A DNA stretch of 64,000 bases from Rhizobium sp. (GCA_019459185.1 JAIBEO010000080.1:22320-86319), one strand, 5' to 3'. Numbered from the stretch's first letter, positions 1-11,150 are shown. Program-made: numbers and translations. The notes: generated by a model from the letters alone, not told the origin.

Positions 1-5
1 GCAAG

Positions 6-3000
6 GTGGTGGCCAATGATGCCGCAGACGCCCTGCAGTACCGGGTTCTGGACAAGGACGGCCGCCTCAAGTACACGCTCACCAGCGTTGGTGAAAGCGC
101 CTTCACGGTCGAAGAGGTCCGCTACAACGCCGCCGGCCGCATTTCCGAGCGCCTGTCCTATCCGAATGCTGTCACCGTCTCACCGACCCTGCGCACCAGC
201 CTTCTGCAGGCGGGCGAGCTCACCGTAAGCGGCGTCAATACCCTGCTGGGGAACGTGCAGTCGCTGCGCAATACCCAGCTCACCCTCGCCAGTGGTGTCT
301 ACTCGATCTACGACGCCGCGGGGCGCGAGATCTACGTCGTCACCCGCCTGACGTCCACCACCGGCCACGCGGTTCGGAAGGACTACGACGAAGAGGGTCG
401 CGTGGTGGCCACCACGTCCTTCGGCACGTCGGTCATCTATGACCCTGCCCGCACGGCCGCCCAGCTGGCGACCGAACTGGCGGCTGTCCCGGCCACGGCG
501 CGCCGCGAAACCCGCCTGGCCTATGACGCCATCGGCCGCCTGCGGTTCACGGTCGACGACGCGGGCGCCGTGGTTGAGCGCCGTTATGACGCCCGGGGCC
601 AGCTGGTCCAGCTTCGCCAGTATCCGGTGCCCGTCGCGGTCGGCACCTATACCGAATCCTATCTGGCCACGGCGGTTGCGGGTCAGTCCGGCGTCCGCAT
701 CACCACGAACACCTATGACGAGGCCGGACGTCTGGCGTCCACCACGGACGCCGCTGGGCACGCGGAGTCCTACGGGTACGATGCGACCGGGAACCGAACG
801 CTCCTGACCGACAAGCTCGGCAACCAGTGGCATTACGCGTACGACGCCGCTGGGCGCCTCGTCGAGGAGCGCAGCCCGCCCGTTACCGTTTACCGCTATG
901 TCGCCGGAACGCTGACCTCGAGCGTCGCCGCGATCGTCACGGCCTACGAGCGGGATGGGCTGGGCAATGTCACGTCCCGGACCGAGAACGCCGGTACCGC
1001 GGAAAGCAGAACGACCGTTTACGAGTACGACGCGCTGGGCCGCCAGGTGCGCACGATCTTCCCCGACGCTGGGCAGATCGACCCGATCACCGGTGAGCTG
1101 GTGGCCAGTGGCCTGCAGCCCGAAATCCTTGTCGTCTACGACGCGCTGGGCCGCGCCGTGGCGCAGAAGGATACGCTCGGCGCATTCAGCTACAAGGTCT
1201 ACGACAACGCCGGTCGTGTCGTCTACGACATCGACGCCGAGGGTTACGTAACTGCCTATACCTACGACGCGCATGGCCAGCAGACAGCGCTTACGCGCCG
1301 CGCCGAGAAGTTCAATTTCAGCTCGCTCGGCTCTCTGTGGACGCCTGGTACCGCAATCAGCTTCACGCAGGCGGGAACGGGTAGTCCGCCGACCACGGCA
1401 GGCCGGGAGCTCAAGACGTCCTACGACATGCGCGGGCTCCGGACCGCCGTGGAGCAGCCCTCCATCACCTATTGGAACACCGACGGGACCTCGGCCCAGG
1501 GCAAGCCGCGTACCGAGTACCAGTACGACGCTTTCGGCCAGTTGGTGCGCGAATCCGTGCTGCTCCAGGGCGCTGCCCCCTCGGCCGTCTGGGCGAACAC
1601 GCACCACTACTACGACGAACTGGGACGTCGCACCTTCAGCGTGGACGCCGAAGGCTATGCCACGGCATGGACCTACGATGCGCTGGGGCAGGAAACCACT
1701 CGGACCGAGTACGCGCGGGCCCTGAACCCCTTGGCGGTGACGGTCGGGACTCCGCCGGCCCCGCCGGCGGCCGGCGACGCCGCCATCGGGCTGGATCGCA
1801 CGACCATCAGCACCTACGATGCCATGGGCCGCAAGCTCACGGAGACCACCCTCCGCACCGTCATCGGGCTGGCAGGTGCCAACCTCTCCCGGAACGTCAT
1901 TCAGGGCTTCGAGTACGACGCCGCCGGTCGGGTGGTTGCAACCACGGTCACTCAGGAAACTCTGGCCGGTGCCGTGACGCAGGTCCAGCGCACCGAGACC
2001 GATTACGACGCCTTGGGGCGTGCGGTCGCCATCACTGAGCCCGAGCGTGCAGCGCTGCGGAGCGACTGGGCGACTATCCTCACGAATGCCGGAACGGATC
2101 TGGCGTCCCAGGCGGCGCTCTACGAGACCGTCTCGCCGTACACCACGGTCGCCTACGATGCCTTTGGAAAAGCCGTCCGGACGGTGCGCCACGCCCTGGC
2201 CCAGGTGGGTGCGGGGACCCCGCCTGCGGATGAGAACGACCAGACAAGCTTCACGCGCTACGACTGGCAGGGACGAGCGGTCATCCATACCGACGGCACG
2301 GATCACCGTGTCTACACGGCCTATGACGCGGCCGACCGCGTGTCGCACACGTGGTACGACCTGACCCAGGGCAGCCTGTCTGGCGGGTCCAACGTGGTCG
2401 TGCGTGTGCACGCGAACTATGACTACGATGCGCTTGGTCGTCGGGTGTCTTCCGTCACGAGCCGGGCCGGGAGTGCCGGGGTCGACGGCAGCCAGTACCT
2501 TGCCTACAACGCCTTCGGTGAAGTGACCGCCGAGGCGGCGACGCTGGCCGGTCTGGGGGACGCAGCCACCCGCCGGGACTACGTCTACGACCTTGCCGGC
2601 AACCTCGTGTCGAGTGACGCCGAGGGCGGTGACCGTTCGTATCGATACAATCTGGCCGGCCACCAGGTCGCGGAAGTGCGCAAGTGGAAGGACGGGACGC
2701 AGGTCCACGACGTTGTCACGCATCAGCTTCTGGACAAGTTGGGTCGGAATGTCGGGAGCAAGCTCCCGACGGCTACCCTCAGTCCTACGGCGACGCACAC
2801 CATTACCCGCACGCTCGATCGCTGGGGCAACGTGCTGGAGCAGGTGGACGCGCTGGGCCACGTCGTGACCTGGACCTACAACGAGCAGAACCTGGCGACC
2901 AGCCAGCTCGCGCCGCTCGTGACGGTGGTGACCGCCAACAATAACCTGATCACGGCCCGCCCGAAGACCGAATGGGTGTATGACGCCCTGGGGCGTTTGA

Positions 3001-6000
3001 TCGCCTCGCGTGACGCCAACGGGTATATCGACAGTTTTGCCTACGACGCCTCCGGCAAGCGGGTCAGCAGCACCGACTCCATGGGTGCGGTCACGCGATA
3101 CGCCTATGACCTGCTTGGTCGTGAACGCATCAAACAGGACGCCGAGGGATACCTGACAACGCGCGGGTACGACCAGATGGACCGGGTCCGTGCCGTCGGC
3201 GACTTCCGCGCAGCCTCGGGCGGCCTGCGCTATCACTCGATGCGCGAGACCTACCTCCTGAACGGGCAGGGCGATCGCGTCGTAGTCACCGATGCGCTGG
3301 GTCATAAGCGGCGATTCGACTTCGACAGCCGCTCACTCCTGGTCAAGAGCCAGTCGGCGATGGAGGAGACCGCCCAGAAGGGTGTAACCACCCACTACGC
3401 CTACGACGCCTGGGGCAACCTGATCAGTGAGGGGAATGGCCTGGGCCATACGCGGACATGGGCGTACGACGTTCATGGTCGCGTGACTGCCCAAAGCGAC
3501 TTCGGCGGCAACTCCCGTCAAATCGGATACCAGGATAACGGGCAGCGCAGCTCGGAAACGAACTCCCTTTACACGGGGGCTGGCGACTGGCGTTCGGTTG
3601 AATACTACGCCAATGGCTTGATCCGTCGGATCGATGAGGGCGATGGCGCGTATACGCTGTATGAGTACGACGCCAATGGAAACCGAACTCGTGAAGAGAT
3701 GCACGGCTCGATCCGGCGTGTGAATCCAGTCACGGGCAACTTGGAAAACATTGAGCAGTATGCCATCGCCAACACGGTTGTATACGACAGCAACGGGCGA
3801 ATCTCGCGCGTCATGTCCGACGACCTCATCGAGGGCACCCGGACCCTGATGGTCGACTACCAGTACGACGCGGTAGGCAACCGTAGAAAGGTGACTGCGC
3901 TCTCTTCCTTTGGTCCGACGATCAAGGGAAATCCACCGCAGTCGACCAACCCACTGCCTAACGTCACCATTCCGGTCGGTGATGCGGATGCCGACTGGCA
4001 GTGGCTTACCTCAAGCTATTTCGATGAAGTCGATGGCGACACGGTGACCTATGCTCTGTCCGGGCCAGGCGGCAGTCCGGCCCCGTCCTGGCTGCTGTTC
4101 TCCTACGATTCGCTGACGGGTCAGATGACGTTCGACGTCACGGATCAGAGCGTTGCGGGCGTATACGAACTGACCGTCACCGCGTCCGATATGGACGGCG
4201 CGGCCTCATCGACGTTCACCCTCACCGTGGATGCGCCGCTCCCGGGCGCACCTGTGATCGCCAGCCCAATCGCAGATCTTGAGCGCAACGAGGGAAGCGT
4301 GCTCTCGCTCGACGCTGGCGTGGCTTTCAGCGACCCCGACGGCGACCCGCTGACTTTTGCAGCCACGATCCAGAAGGACGGCCAGTCGTTGCCGCTCTCC
4401 AGCATCGGCCTGCAGATCGACTCGGCGACGGGTCTGATCACCGGCACGATCCCCACCGGTCTGGCGGATGGTCTCTTCACCATCCGTGTGACCGCGAGCG
4501 ATGGACCATCCACGACCTCAGATGAGTTCGTTCTGACCGTCAACCGGGGGCCGACGGCTGCCTCGGGCACAACGACGATTGCGGTGACGAATCAGGTGGC
4601 CTTTAGCCGTACCGTCGCTGGCTTCGTCGATCCCGACGCCAATGAGGTACTGACCTATGTAGTCATTAGCCCCGTAGGCGGGGCGCCTGCCTGGCTGACC
4701 GTGACCCAGGCCGCCGACAGGTCGATCACCCTCTCCGGCACGCCGCCCGTGGACTTCCCGGGCCTGCAGATCGTTGTCGAAGCGACAGACCATGGCGGGC
4801 TCAAGGCCCAGCAGACCATCTCGATCACTGGCGGGAGTGCCCCCAACGACCCGCCCGTTCGGAACATGACATTGCCTGACCGGACGGGGCAGGAAGGTCA
4901 GGGCTTCGAGGCGTTGCTGCCGGCGAATGCGTTCAGCGACCCCAATGGCGACGTGTTGACCTACAGCGCGGTTATCAAGTCGGGCACGTCAACGATCCCC
5001 TTGTCCAGCATCGGTCTCGGTATTGACGCATCGACCGGGCGCATCTACGGCACGATAAGCGGATCGAACCTCGCTAGCTCCTACACCATCGAGGTGACCG
5101 CGAGCGATGGCACGGCCGGAGCTTTCGGAACCTTCACCTTGTTCGTCCAGCACAAGCCTGTGGGGCCTGCCGACTACAGCGTCAAACTCGTCGCGGGCCA
5201 ACCGCTAAATCATCAAGTCCCGGCTTTCTCGGACGTCGACATCGGGTCTCTGGCCTACTCGATCGTCAGTCCTGTCGGAACCAGCTGGCCGTCCTGGCTC
5301 ACCTGGGATTCCTTGACGCATACGCTCAGCGGTACGCCGCCTACGGGCATCACGTCCCCGGTGGTTATCACCGTGCGGGCGACGGATCCTACAGGCTTGC
5401 ATGATGAAGTGAACGTCACTCTCTCCCCGGACCTTGGGATTGTCATTGTGGCCCCGCCGCCTAACTTGGTCGCGGCACTCGATAGGCCGATGGATGATAC
5501 GTGGCCAAAAATCTTCGACGATACAAACAGTGACAGCCTCTCCTTCCAGGGGTTCGTCATGCAAAGGACCTACATCGACAACGATGGCGTCGAAGTTCCC
5601 GAGCAATTTGTTCCTCTCAACTTCATTGGACTCACTCTTCAGGCGGTGCCCGGCAACGGTGAACGCTTCCGGGTCGTGGGTACCCCGCACCCTCTCAATC
5701 CTGCAAACACGAGCAAACTGCAGTTCAGTATGCAGCTCAAGCTCGTAGCCACGGACGCAGACGGAAACACCAAGGAGGCCCTCTCGACCGTCAACCTGCG
5801 ATACGCGCCGGTGCTGACCAATTCGCAGCTGGTGGTCTCCGCAGGCATTCCGATCAATAAGCTCGTTCCGTTCACAGATGCAGACTCCGGAGACATTCTG
5901 ACTTACACCGCGGCGAGCGCCCTGCCGCCTGGACTGACCCTGAACGCGAGCTCTGGCGTGCTCAGCGGCCCCGCGTTGCCCGTGGGGTCCTACACGTTCC

Positions 6001-9000
6001 AGGTCACCGCCTTCGATGCCATGGGCGTCTCCACGACGGCCACCGTAACGCTGGTTGTCCAGAACGATGCGCCGACGGCTGGCACGGTGGCGACGCAATA
6101 TGCGTACCGCACCCAGGCGTGGAACTTCAGCGCCGCGGGCGTGTTTACCGACAAGAACGGTGACACGCTGACGCTCAGTGCGTCCGGGATGCCGCCCGGA
6201 GTCAGCTTTGACCCGGCCACCATGGCTTTCTCAGGCGTGCCCACAACGGCTGGCAGCTACATTGTCACGTTGACGGCAAACGACGGAAATGGCGGGGTCA
6301 CCACCAAGACCTTCACGGTCGTGGTGCAGGAGCCAGGTGTCAATTACGCCCCCGTCGTCGCCAACCCCATTACCGATCGTTCGGCCTTCGCCAACGTCAG
6401 CTGGTCGTTCACCGTGCCCGCGAATACCTTCGTGGACCCGAACGGGGACACGATGACCTACAGCGCGTCCGGCATGCCCAGTGGCATGACGTTCAATGCT
6501 TCGACGCGCACGTTCAGCTTTGTCACGCCAAGCACGCCCAGCGGTATTGTCTATACGCTCACGGTGACAGCGACAGACGTGAAGGGCCTGAGCACGCCCA
6601 CGACTTTCAGTCTGTGGGTGGACGCCGATGAAGGCATTCCGCCGTGGCCGGGTCCGGGCGGTGGCGGCCAGATCTTGACGAAGTCGACTTCGCTGGTGGA
6701 CACGACCAGTTCCAGCAGCACGAGCGACGGTGGCTCCGTCGGCAGCACGGCCGCTGTCGGCGCCGCTGCAGTTCCTGAGTGGGCCCGGCAGCAGGTAGCT
6801 TGGTACACCTACGATGCGGAGAACCGCGTCAAGGTTGTCAATGGCCAGCTGGTCAACGGTGCGGTCGAAACGCGCCGGGCAGGCAGCACCTCTGCTCGTA
6901 GCTACGAAGCCTTCTATGACAATGCCGGGCGCGAAATTCGCCAGGACTCTCGCGTCGAGACTGAGGAGGCGGGGCAACTCAAGAATTACGTCGTTCGACA
7001 CCATACGACTTATACCGGGCGCGGCGAGCGCGAGAAGCAATGGATCGACCGCATTGATGTCCAAAACCCCCAGGGAGCCGAGCCGCGGAGCGACATTGAG
7101 GAGTTCCAGTACGACGACGCGGGCCGTCTCGTCAAGTCGATCGTGAAGTTCAAGTCGAAGACCTGGGCTTATCAGTGGGAGGGATCTGAGGCTGTAAAGA
7201 TTAATGTTGGCGGCATGACCCGACGGGAGATTATCTACACCTACGACGATGACGGTCGGTTGGTTAGTCGCGTCACGAAAGGCCGCGAGGCGAATCCGCT
7301 TGTCCTCAATCCGCAGCAGCAGGGCGACAATTGGCTCAATACCCCGAACGACCTGTCGTTGCTCGAAGAGGTTCGCTACGCGCCCGAGGGCACCACTGCC
7401 GACGAATTGGCCCTCGGCTACGACGCTGCGGGGAATGTCCGCGGATACGCTTTCGAGAAGCATAAGGCCGAATGGAGTGAGGTAGACAACCTCACCAGTC
7501 AGGATTACCAGACCTATACGCACTACTACAAATTCACCTACGAAGCCCAGAGCAGCTATCTGGAGAAGTCGGTTACTGGCGAGAGCACGAACTCGGCTTT
7601 CAAGGCCACGACGACAACCAGTGTTTACGACGAAGATGGTCGTCGTATCGAGATCAATGACAAGACGCCGCTCGACGGTGATGACCTTCTCAGTCGCCGC
7701 CGGCTTGCCTACAACGCCGATGGCCAGGCAATCCTGCGAAAGGACCACTGGTGGGACAACGATCTCCCGCTAGATCGCCAGGTCGATGAGAAGTGGCGCC
7801 AGGGCCAGGATGAGTTCGGGTCGGCAAACGTCAACTTGCCCAACATCCTCTGGCCGGAGTTGACCAACGCGGAGTGGAATGGGCTGAACGATACGCAGCG
7901 GGAGCAGTACTACGCCGCCCGCGACAACCTCCGCTACACCTATGTCAACGGCCAACAAATCGCCCTGCAGGACGAAGCCGGCCGGCTTGACGCAGTCGGT
8001 GGCCTGACGGCGTTCAGCAACAGCGCGTCCGGCCGGGGCGGGGTGCAGGTGCAGGCGGGCGACACGCTCCAGTCGCTGGCGCGCCGGGTGTACGGCAACG
8101 AGGCCTACTGGTACGTTCTGGCCGACGCCAACGGCCTGGACGAGGGCTCAACGCTGGTGGCGGGCAGCACGCTGACCGTGCCGGAGGTGCGGACCAGCCT
8201 CAACGACGCCAACACCTTCAAGCCCTACAACCCGGCCGACGTGACCGGGCCGACGACGCCGAGCTTGCCGTACATTCCGCCTGCGGCGGCGGCGTGTGAT
8301 CCCATCGCCACGATCGTCATGGCGGTCGTGGCTATTGCCGTAACGGTCTATACAGCAGGCCTAGCGACGCCCGGCGTTACAGGCAGCTTCTTCGGGGCGG
8401 GCCTGGCCACGCTGGCAGGTTCAGGTGGTGCGGTAGTTGGATTGACGGCCGGGGCCATCGGCGGCTTCGCAGGCAGCGTTGCCGCCCAGGCAGTGGGCAA
8501 AGCTGCAGGCTGGGTGGACAGCTTCAGCCTGCGTGATGCGGTGGCGGCAGGTATCGGCGGTGGCATCGCGGGCGGGCTGGCAGGCGCATACGGCGGTTCG
8601 ACCGCGCAGCTTCTGGCCGACAAGGCGAGCGCCACCCGGATTACCGGGTCGGTCTTGGGCAACGCCGTGGGCAGCTACGTCGGCGGCAAGATTGCCGGTG
8701 TAAAGGATACGTCCTTCAGCTGGCGGTCCATCGCCGCCAATGCGGTCAGCAGCGTGCTGACCGCCAAGGCGAACCAGACGCTTGGACTCAATGCCGAGGC
8801 TGACTTCGGCGGAACCGGGCAGATTGGCCAAGATGTCGTGGGTGGCCTGGTGGGTGGTGTGGTGAGTCTGCACACCCGCCGCCTGGCTGGGTTTGATGAC
8901 CCGGTCAACTATGGGCAGATTCTGGCAGATGCGTTCGGCAACGCGCTGGGCAATGCCGCCGTTCGGGACCTTGGCGGCCTGTCACAGCGGCCGGTCCCTG

Positions 9001-10358
9001 GGGCGGCAACTGCCGGCGCACCGGGCTCTGATGCGAACCTGCTTTCCCATGAGCAGCTGATGGCCCTCGGAAATGCGCTGGGAAATGATGCGGATCGAAG
9101 TCTGGAGGGTCGCACTTCGGCGAGCCCCACCAAGTCGTCCAGCGTAACGCTCGCCGACACCATCAAATCGGGAGCGGGTGCGGACAAGGCGAGTCAGCTC
9201 CTGTTGGGCAGTGTACAAGTCAGTGGAGCTGCATTTGGTTCGGCCGCAGATTCGGCGACGAGCGCTACGTCCCACATGGACACCCAACGGCTCGGCAATT
9301 CAGTAGTTGGTGGCGGGGGTGGAGCGCCGCAATCCGGTAGCAGGTACTCCGCTCGAGAGCCGCTCTATTGGTATGACGACGCCGGGACGATGCATATCGG
9401 GCCAGTCGTCTACGGAGACGGGTCCGGCAAGTCAGGCTTGATGTCTGACGTAATGAAGTGGGGCGCAATCACGTCGGGTGCGGTGGTCGGCACCCCCTAC
9501 GCCTTGGCGAAGTTGGCGGTGGATGGTGTTGTGGGGGCAGCACATCTTCTGCGCGTCGGGCAGGGTGAGACCCTGTACCAGCTGACCGGTGGATGGCTGG
9601 GGCAGGAGGCTCATCAAGAGCACCTGAGAATGCATGCCGGATTCTGGGAGTTCGCCTCCGATCCTGCGGCTGCCATCAGTGCCGGCATTTCGAACTGGAG
9701 TGATGACAGTCGTGAGGCCCTGGACAGCGGCCGTCATTTCGAATACGGCATGCGCATGGCAGACGGGTCGGCGATGCTGGTGACGACTGTCACTGGCGGT
9801 TATGGTGCCGTCCGCGCGGGCGGTAGCGGACTTGTCAGTGTGGTCAAGGCTGCAGATAGGGCAGGGATCCTGCCGGTCATGTCCCGCGGAGGTCCGCGCT
9901 TCGGTGGGCAGATTGGTGCGATCGGCGAGCTGTCATCGCAGGTTGCAGACACAGCGTTGGCGCCAAGGACCACGGCTTATGCGACCAACGGTGACTTTGT
10001 GCAAAGCATCGCGACTCGCGCGGACGACTGGGGTGTGCGTCAGGGGCTTGGGAACGGCCCAGTGGCCGGTACGCTCAAGCATGGATACGCAGAAGCGCTG
10101 TTGAATCGGTATCAGCGCATGTTTGGTGATCGAGGTTTGTCCGCTGAAGTTCGGTATGTCAACGGGAACCCTTGGCGTCCCGGCGATCCAATTTTGGGCT
10201 CTGTCAGGCTTGATGTCGTCGAGGGGCCTCTCACCAGCCCGACTCATGTATGGGACTACAAGTTTGGTAACGCCATTCTTTCGCAACCCCAGATAACCCG
10301 TATTCAAAACGGTATCCCAAGCGGGACAAGTGTTCCTGTTACCATGGTGAAGCCATGA
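6..10358 (+). CDS. Giant Rhs/YD-repeat polymorphic toxin (5' end probably outside window) with embedded Ig/cadherin-like repeats, LysM domain and C-terminal PD-(D/E)XK-like nuclease tip
   Basis: Dozens of YD repeats (YDALGR, YDAAGR, YDANGN); Ig/cadherin-like block (SDPDGDPLTF, SDPNGDVLTY, VDPNGDTMTY); LysM (VQAGDTLQSLARRVYGNEAYWYVLADANGL); Gly/Ala-rich hydrophobic pre-toxin segment; variable C-terminus. No in-frame stop between the window edge and the GTG at 6, so the ORF likely extends left. Confidence 0.9.
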   Translation: MVANDAADALQYRVLDKDGRLKYTLTSVGESAFTVEEVRYNAAGRISERLSYPNAVTVSPTLRTSLLQAGELTVSGVNTLLGNVQSLRNTQLTLASGVYSIYDAAGREIYVVTRLTSTTGHAVRKDYDEEGRVVATTSFGTSVIYDPARTAAQLATELAAVPATARRETRLAYDAIGRLRFTVDDAGAVVERRYDARGQLVQLRQYPVPVAVGTYTESYLATAVAGQSGVRITTNTYDEAGRLASTTDAAGHAESYGYDATGNRTLLTDKLGNQWHYAYDAAGRLVEERSPPVTVYRYVAGTLTSSVAAIVTAYERDGLGNVTSRTENAGTAESRTTVYEYDALGRQVRTIFPDAGQIDPITGELVASGLQPEILVVYDALGRAVAQKDTLGAFSYKVYDNAGRVVYDIDAEGYVTAYTYDAHGQQTALTRRAEKFNFSSLGSLWTPGTAISFTQAGTGSPPTTAGRELKTSYDMRGLRTAVEQPSITYWNTDGTSAQGKPRTEYQYDAFGQLVRESVLLQGAAPSAVWANTHHYYDELGRRTFSVDAEGYATAWTYDALGQETTRTEYARALNPLAVTVGTPPAPPAAGDAAIGLDRTTISTYDAMGRKLTETTLRTVIGLAGANLSRNVIQGFEYDAAGRVVATTVTQETLAGAVTQVQRTETDYDALGRAVAITEPERAALRSDWATILTNAGTDLASQAALYETVSPYTTVAYDAFGKAVRTVRHALAQVGAGTPPADENDQTSFTRYDWQGRAVIHTDGTDHRVYTAYDAADRVSHTWYDLTQGSLSGGSNVVVRVHANYDYDALGRRVSSVTSRAGSAGVDGSQYLAYNAFGEVTAEAATLAGLGDAATRRDYVYDLAGNLVSSDAEGGDRSYRYNLAGHQVAEVRKWKDGTQVHDVVTHQLLDKLGRNVGSKLPTATLSPTATHTITRTLDRWGNVLEQVDALGHVVTWTYNEQNLATSQLAPLVTVVTANNNLITARPKTEWVYDALGRLIASRDANGYIDSFAYDASGKRVSSTDSMGAVTRYAYDLLGRERIKQDAEGYLTTRGYDQMDRVRAVGDFRAASGGLRYHSMRETYLLNGQGDRVVVTDALGHKRRFDFDSRSLLVKSQSAMEETAQKGVTTHYAYDAWGNLISEGNGLGHTRTWAYDVHGRVTAQSDFGGNSRQIGYQDNGQRSSETNSLYTGAGDWRSVEYYANGLIRRIDEGDGAYTLYEYDANGNRTREEMHGSIRRVNPVTGNLENIEQYAIANTVVYDSNGRISRVMSDDLIEGTRTLMVDYQYDAVGNRRKVTALSSFGPTIKGNPPQSTNPLPNVTIPVGDADADWQWLTSSYFDEVDGDTVTYALSGPGGSPAPSWLLFSYDSLTGQMTFDVTDQSVAGVYELTVTASDMDGAASSTFTLTVDAPLPGAPVIASPIADLERNEGSVLSLDAGVAFSDPDGDPLTFAATIQKDGQSLPLSSIGLQIDSATGLITGTIPTGLADGLFTIRVTASDGPSTTSDEFVLTVNRGPTAASGTTTIAVTNQVAFSRTVAGFVDPDANEVLTYVVISPVGGAPAWLTVTQAADRSITLSGTPPVDFPGLQIVVEATDHGGLKAQQTISITGGSAPNDPPVRNMTLPDRTGQEGQGFEALLPANAFSDPNGDVLTYSAVIKSGTSTIPLSSIGLGIDASTGRIYGTISGSNLASSYTIEVTASDGTAGAFGTFTLFVQHKPVGPADYSVKLVAGQPLNHQVPAFSDVDIGSLAYSIVSPVGTSWPSWLTWDSLTHTLSGTPPTGITSPVVITVRATDPTGLHDEVNVTLSPDLGIVIVAPPPNLVAALDRPMDDTWPKIFDDTNSDSLSFQGFVMQRTYIDNDGVEVPEQFVPLNFIGLTLQAVPGNGERFRVVGTPHPLNPANTSKLQFSMQLKLVATDADGNTKEALSTVNLRYAPVLTNSQLVVSAGIPINKLVPFTDADSGDILTYTAASALPPGLTLNASSGVLSGPALPVGSYTFQVTAFDAMGVSTTATVTLVVQNDAPTAGTVATQYAYRTQAWNFSAAGVFTDKNGDTLTLSASGMPPGVSFDPATMAFSGVPTTAGSYIVTLTANDGNGGVTTKTFTVVVQEPGVNYAPVVANPITDRSAFANVSWSFTVPANTFVDPNGDTMTYSASGMPSGMTFNASTRTFSFVTPSTPSGIVYTLTVTATDVKGLSTPTTFSLWVDADEGIPPWPGPGGGGQILTKSTSLVDTTSSSSTSDGGSVGSTAAVGAAAVPEWARQQVAWYTYDAENRVKVVNGQLVNGAVETRRAGSTSARSYEAFYDNAGREIRQDSRVETEEAGQLKNYVVRHHTTYTGRGEREKQWIDRIDVQNPQGAEPRSDIEEFQYDDAGRLVKSIVKFKSKTWAYQWEGSEAVKINVGGMTRREIIYTYDDDGRLVSRVTKGREANPLVLNPQQQGDNWLNTPNDLSLLEEVRYAPEGTTADELALGYDAAGNVRGYAFEKHKAEWSEVDNLTSQDYQTYTHYYKFTYEAQSSYLEKSVTGESTNSAFKATTTTSVYDEDGRRIEINDKTPLDGDDLLSRRRLAYNADGQAILRKDHWWDNDLPLDRQVDEKWRQGQDEFGSANVNLPNILWPELTNAEWNGLNDTQREQYYAARDNLRYTYVNGQQIALQDEAGRLDAVGGLTAFSNSASGRGGVQVQAGDTLQSLARRVYGNEAYWYVLADANGLDEGSTLVAGSTLTVPEVRTSLNDANTFKPYNPADVTGPTTPSLPYIPPAAAACDPIATIVMAVVAIAVTVYTAGLATPGVTGSFFGAGLATLAGSGGAVVGLTAGAIGGFAGSVAAQAVGKAAGWVDSFSLRDAVAAGIGGGIAGGLAGAYGGSTAQLLADKASATRITGSVLGNAVGSYVGGKIAGVKDTSFSWRSIAANAVSSVLTAKANQTLGLNAEADFGGTGQIGQDVVGGLVGGVVSLHTRRLAGFDDPVNYGQILADAFGNALGNAAVRDLGGLSQRPVPGAATAGAPGSDANLLSHEQLMALGNALGNDADRSLEGRTSASPTKSSSVTLADTIKSGAGADKASQLLLGSVQVSGAAFGSAADSATSATSHMDTQRLGNSVVGGGGGAPQSGSRYSAREPLYWYDDAGTMHIGPVVYGDGSGKSGLMSDVMKWGAITSGAVVGTPYALAKLAVDGVVGAAHLLRVGQGETLYQLTGGWLGQEAHQEHLRMHAGFWEFASDPAAAISAGISNWSDDSREALDSGRHFEYGMRMADGSAMLVTTVTGGYGAVRAGGSGLVSVVKAADRAGILPVMSRGGPRFGGQIGAIGELSSQVADTALAPRTTAYATNGDFVQSIATRADDWGVRQGLGNGPVAGTLKHGYAEALLNRYQRMFGDRGLSAEVRYVNGNPWRPGDPILGSVRLDVVEGPLTSPTHVWDYKFGNAILSQPQITRIQNGIPSGTSVPVTMVKP

Positions 10359-10993
10359 GCGATAAGCGTGCTGCCCTAATGAAGAAGTATGCGCCTATAA
10401 CCAAAGCCCAACTGAAGGCTGTTGTGGTCGATTACGCATCAGCACTCCCCGAGTGGAGCCTCCTGCCGGACGGCACTGGAGTTGTGAGAAGTTTTGGCCC
10501 TTTGCAGCAAATGATTTGGTTTCAGAAGATGAGTTCTGCGGCATATCGACCGACGCATGTAATGAATACCACGGTCTCGCCGATACCACGGATGCTGCAT
10601 CAGTTGCTCGAAGTGAAGCATCGTGAGATCGAGGTTGGTCGGCATGAGCAGAAGCTGCCTGAGGTCGTCGCTGCGATGGAGCAGCAGTTCCGACCCGCGA
10701 TTCGCAAGCCGTTGAATATTGCCGAAGTCTTGGAATTGTGCGAGGTCGATTCGCGACGGGACTCGCTGAATGATCTGGTGATGCTGGCGGTTCTTTATGC
10801 GTGGCTTGAGCGCAAGGCCGAGGCACTCGAATGTTGTTCGCGGATGGAGCTTTGTCCGCTGCCCACACTGGCCCCGGCCCCGGAATGGGAAGCTATGATG
10901 CGCACTTTTGGTGGGCAGCTAGCCGATGCCGTTGAGAGAGGTGATGGTAGATCATTCTTAGAAGCTGCTATTGAAAAGCAATTGATGGGGTAG
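10355..10993 (+). CDS. Putative cognate immunity protein of the Rhs toxin
   Basis: 212-aa ORF whose ATG overlaps the rhs stop codon (ATGA); position directly after a polymorphic toxin C-terminus. No family recognised. Confidence 0.55.
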   Translation: MSDKRAALMKKYAPITKAQLKAVVVDYASALPEWSLLPDGTGVVRSFGPLQQMIWFQKMSSAAYRPTHVMNTTVSPIPRMLHQLLEVKHREIEVGRHEQKLPEVVAAMEQQFRPAIRKPLNIAEVLELCEVDSRRDSLNDLVMLAVLYAWLERKAEALECCSRMELCPLPTLAPAPEWEAMMRTFGGQLADAVERGDGRSFLEAAIEKQLMG

Positions 10994-11150
10994 GTTGCAA
11001 ACACGGCTGGGCGTCAGATCCAAGATGTTCGACGGATCAGTGCAGCAGAAGCAAATTCATCTACTCCTAAGTCCGAGATTTGGGCGCCGCCGTTCCCCGA
11101 ATGGCCGGGTGTTGAGGGTGTGCAGAATTCTGTGCAAAGGGGATTTCGGT

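Noticed and set aside
180-3305. 1041-aa minus-strand ORF opposite the Rhs gene
   Set aside because: Shadow ORF produced by repetitive high-GC YD codons; no recognisable domain, plus strand is clearly coding.
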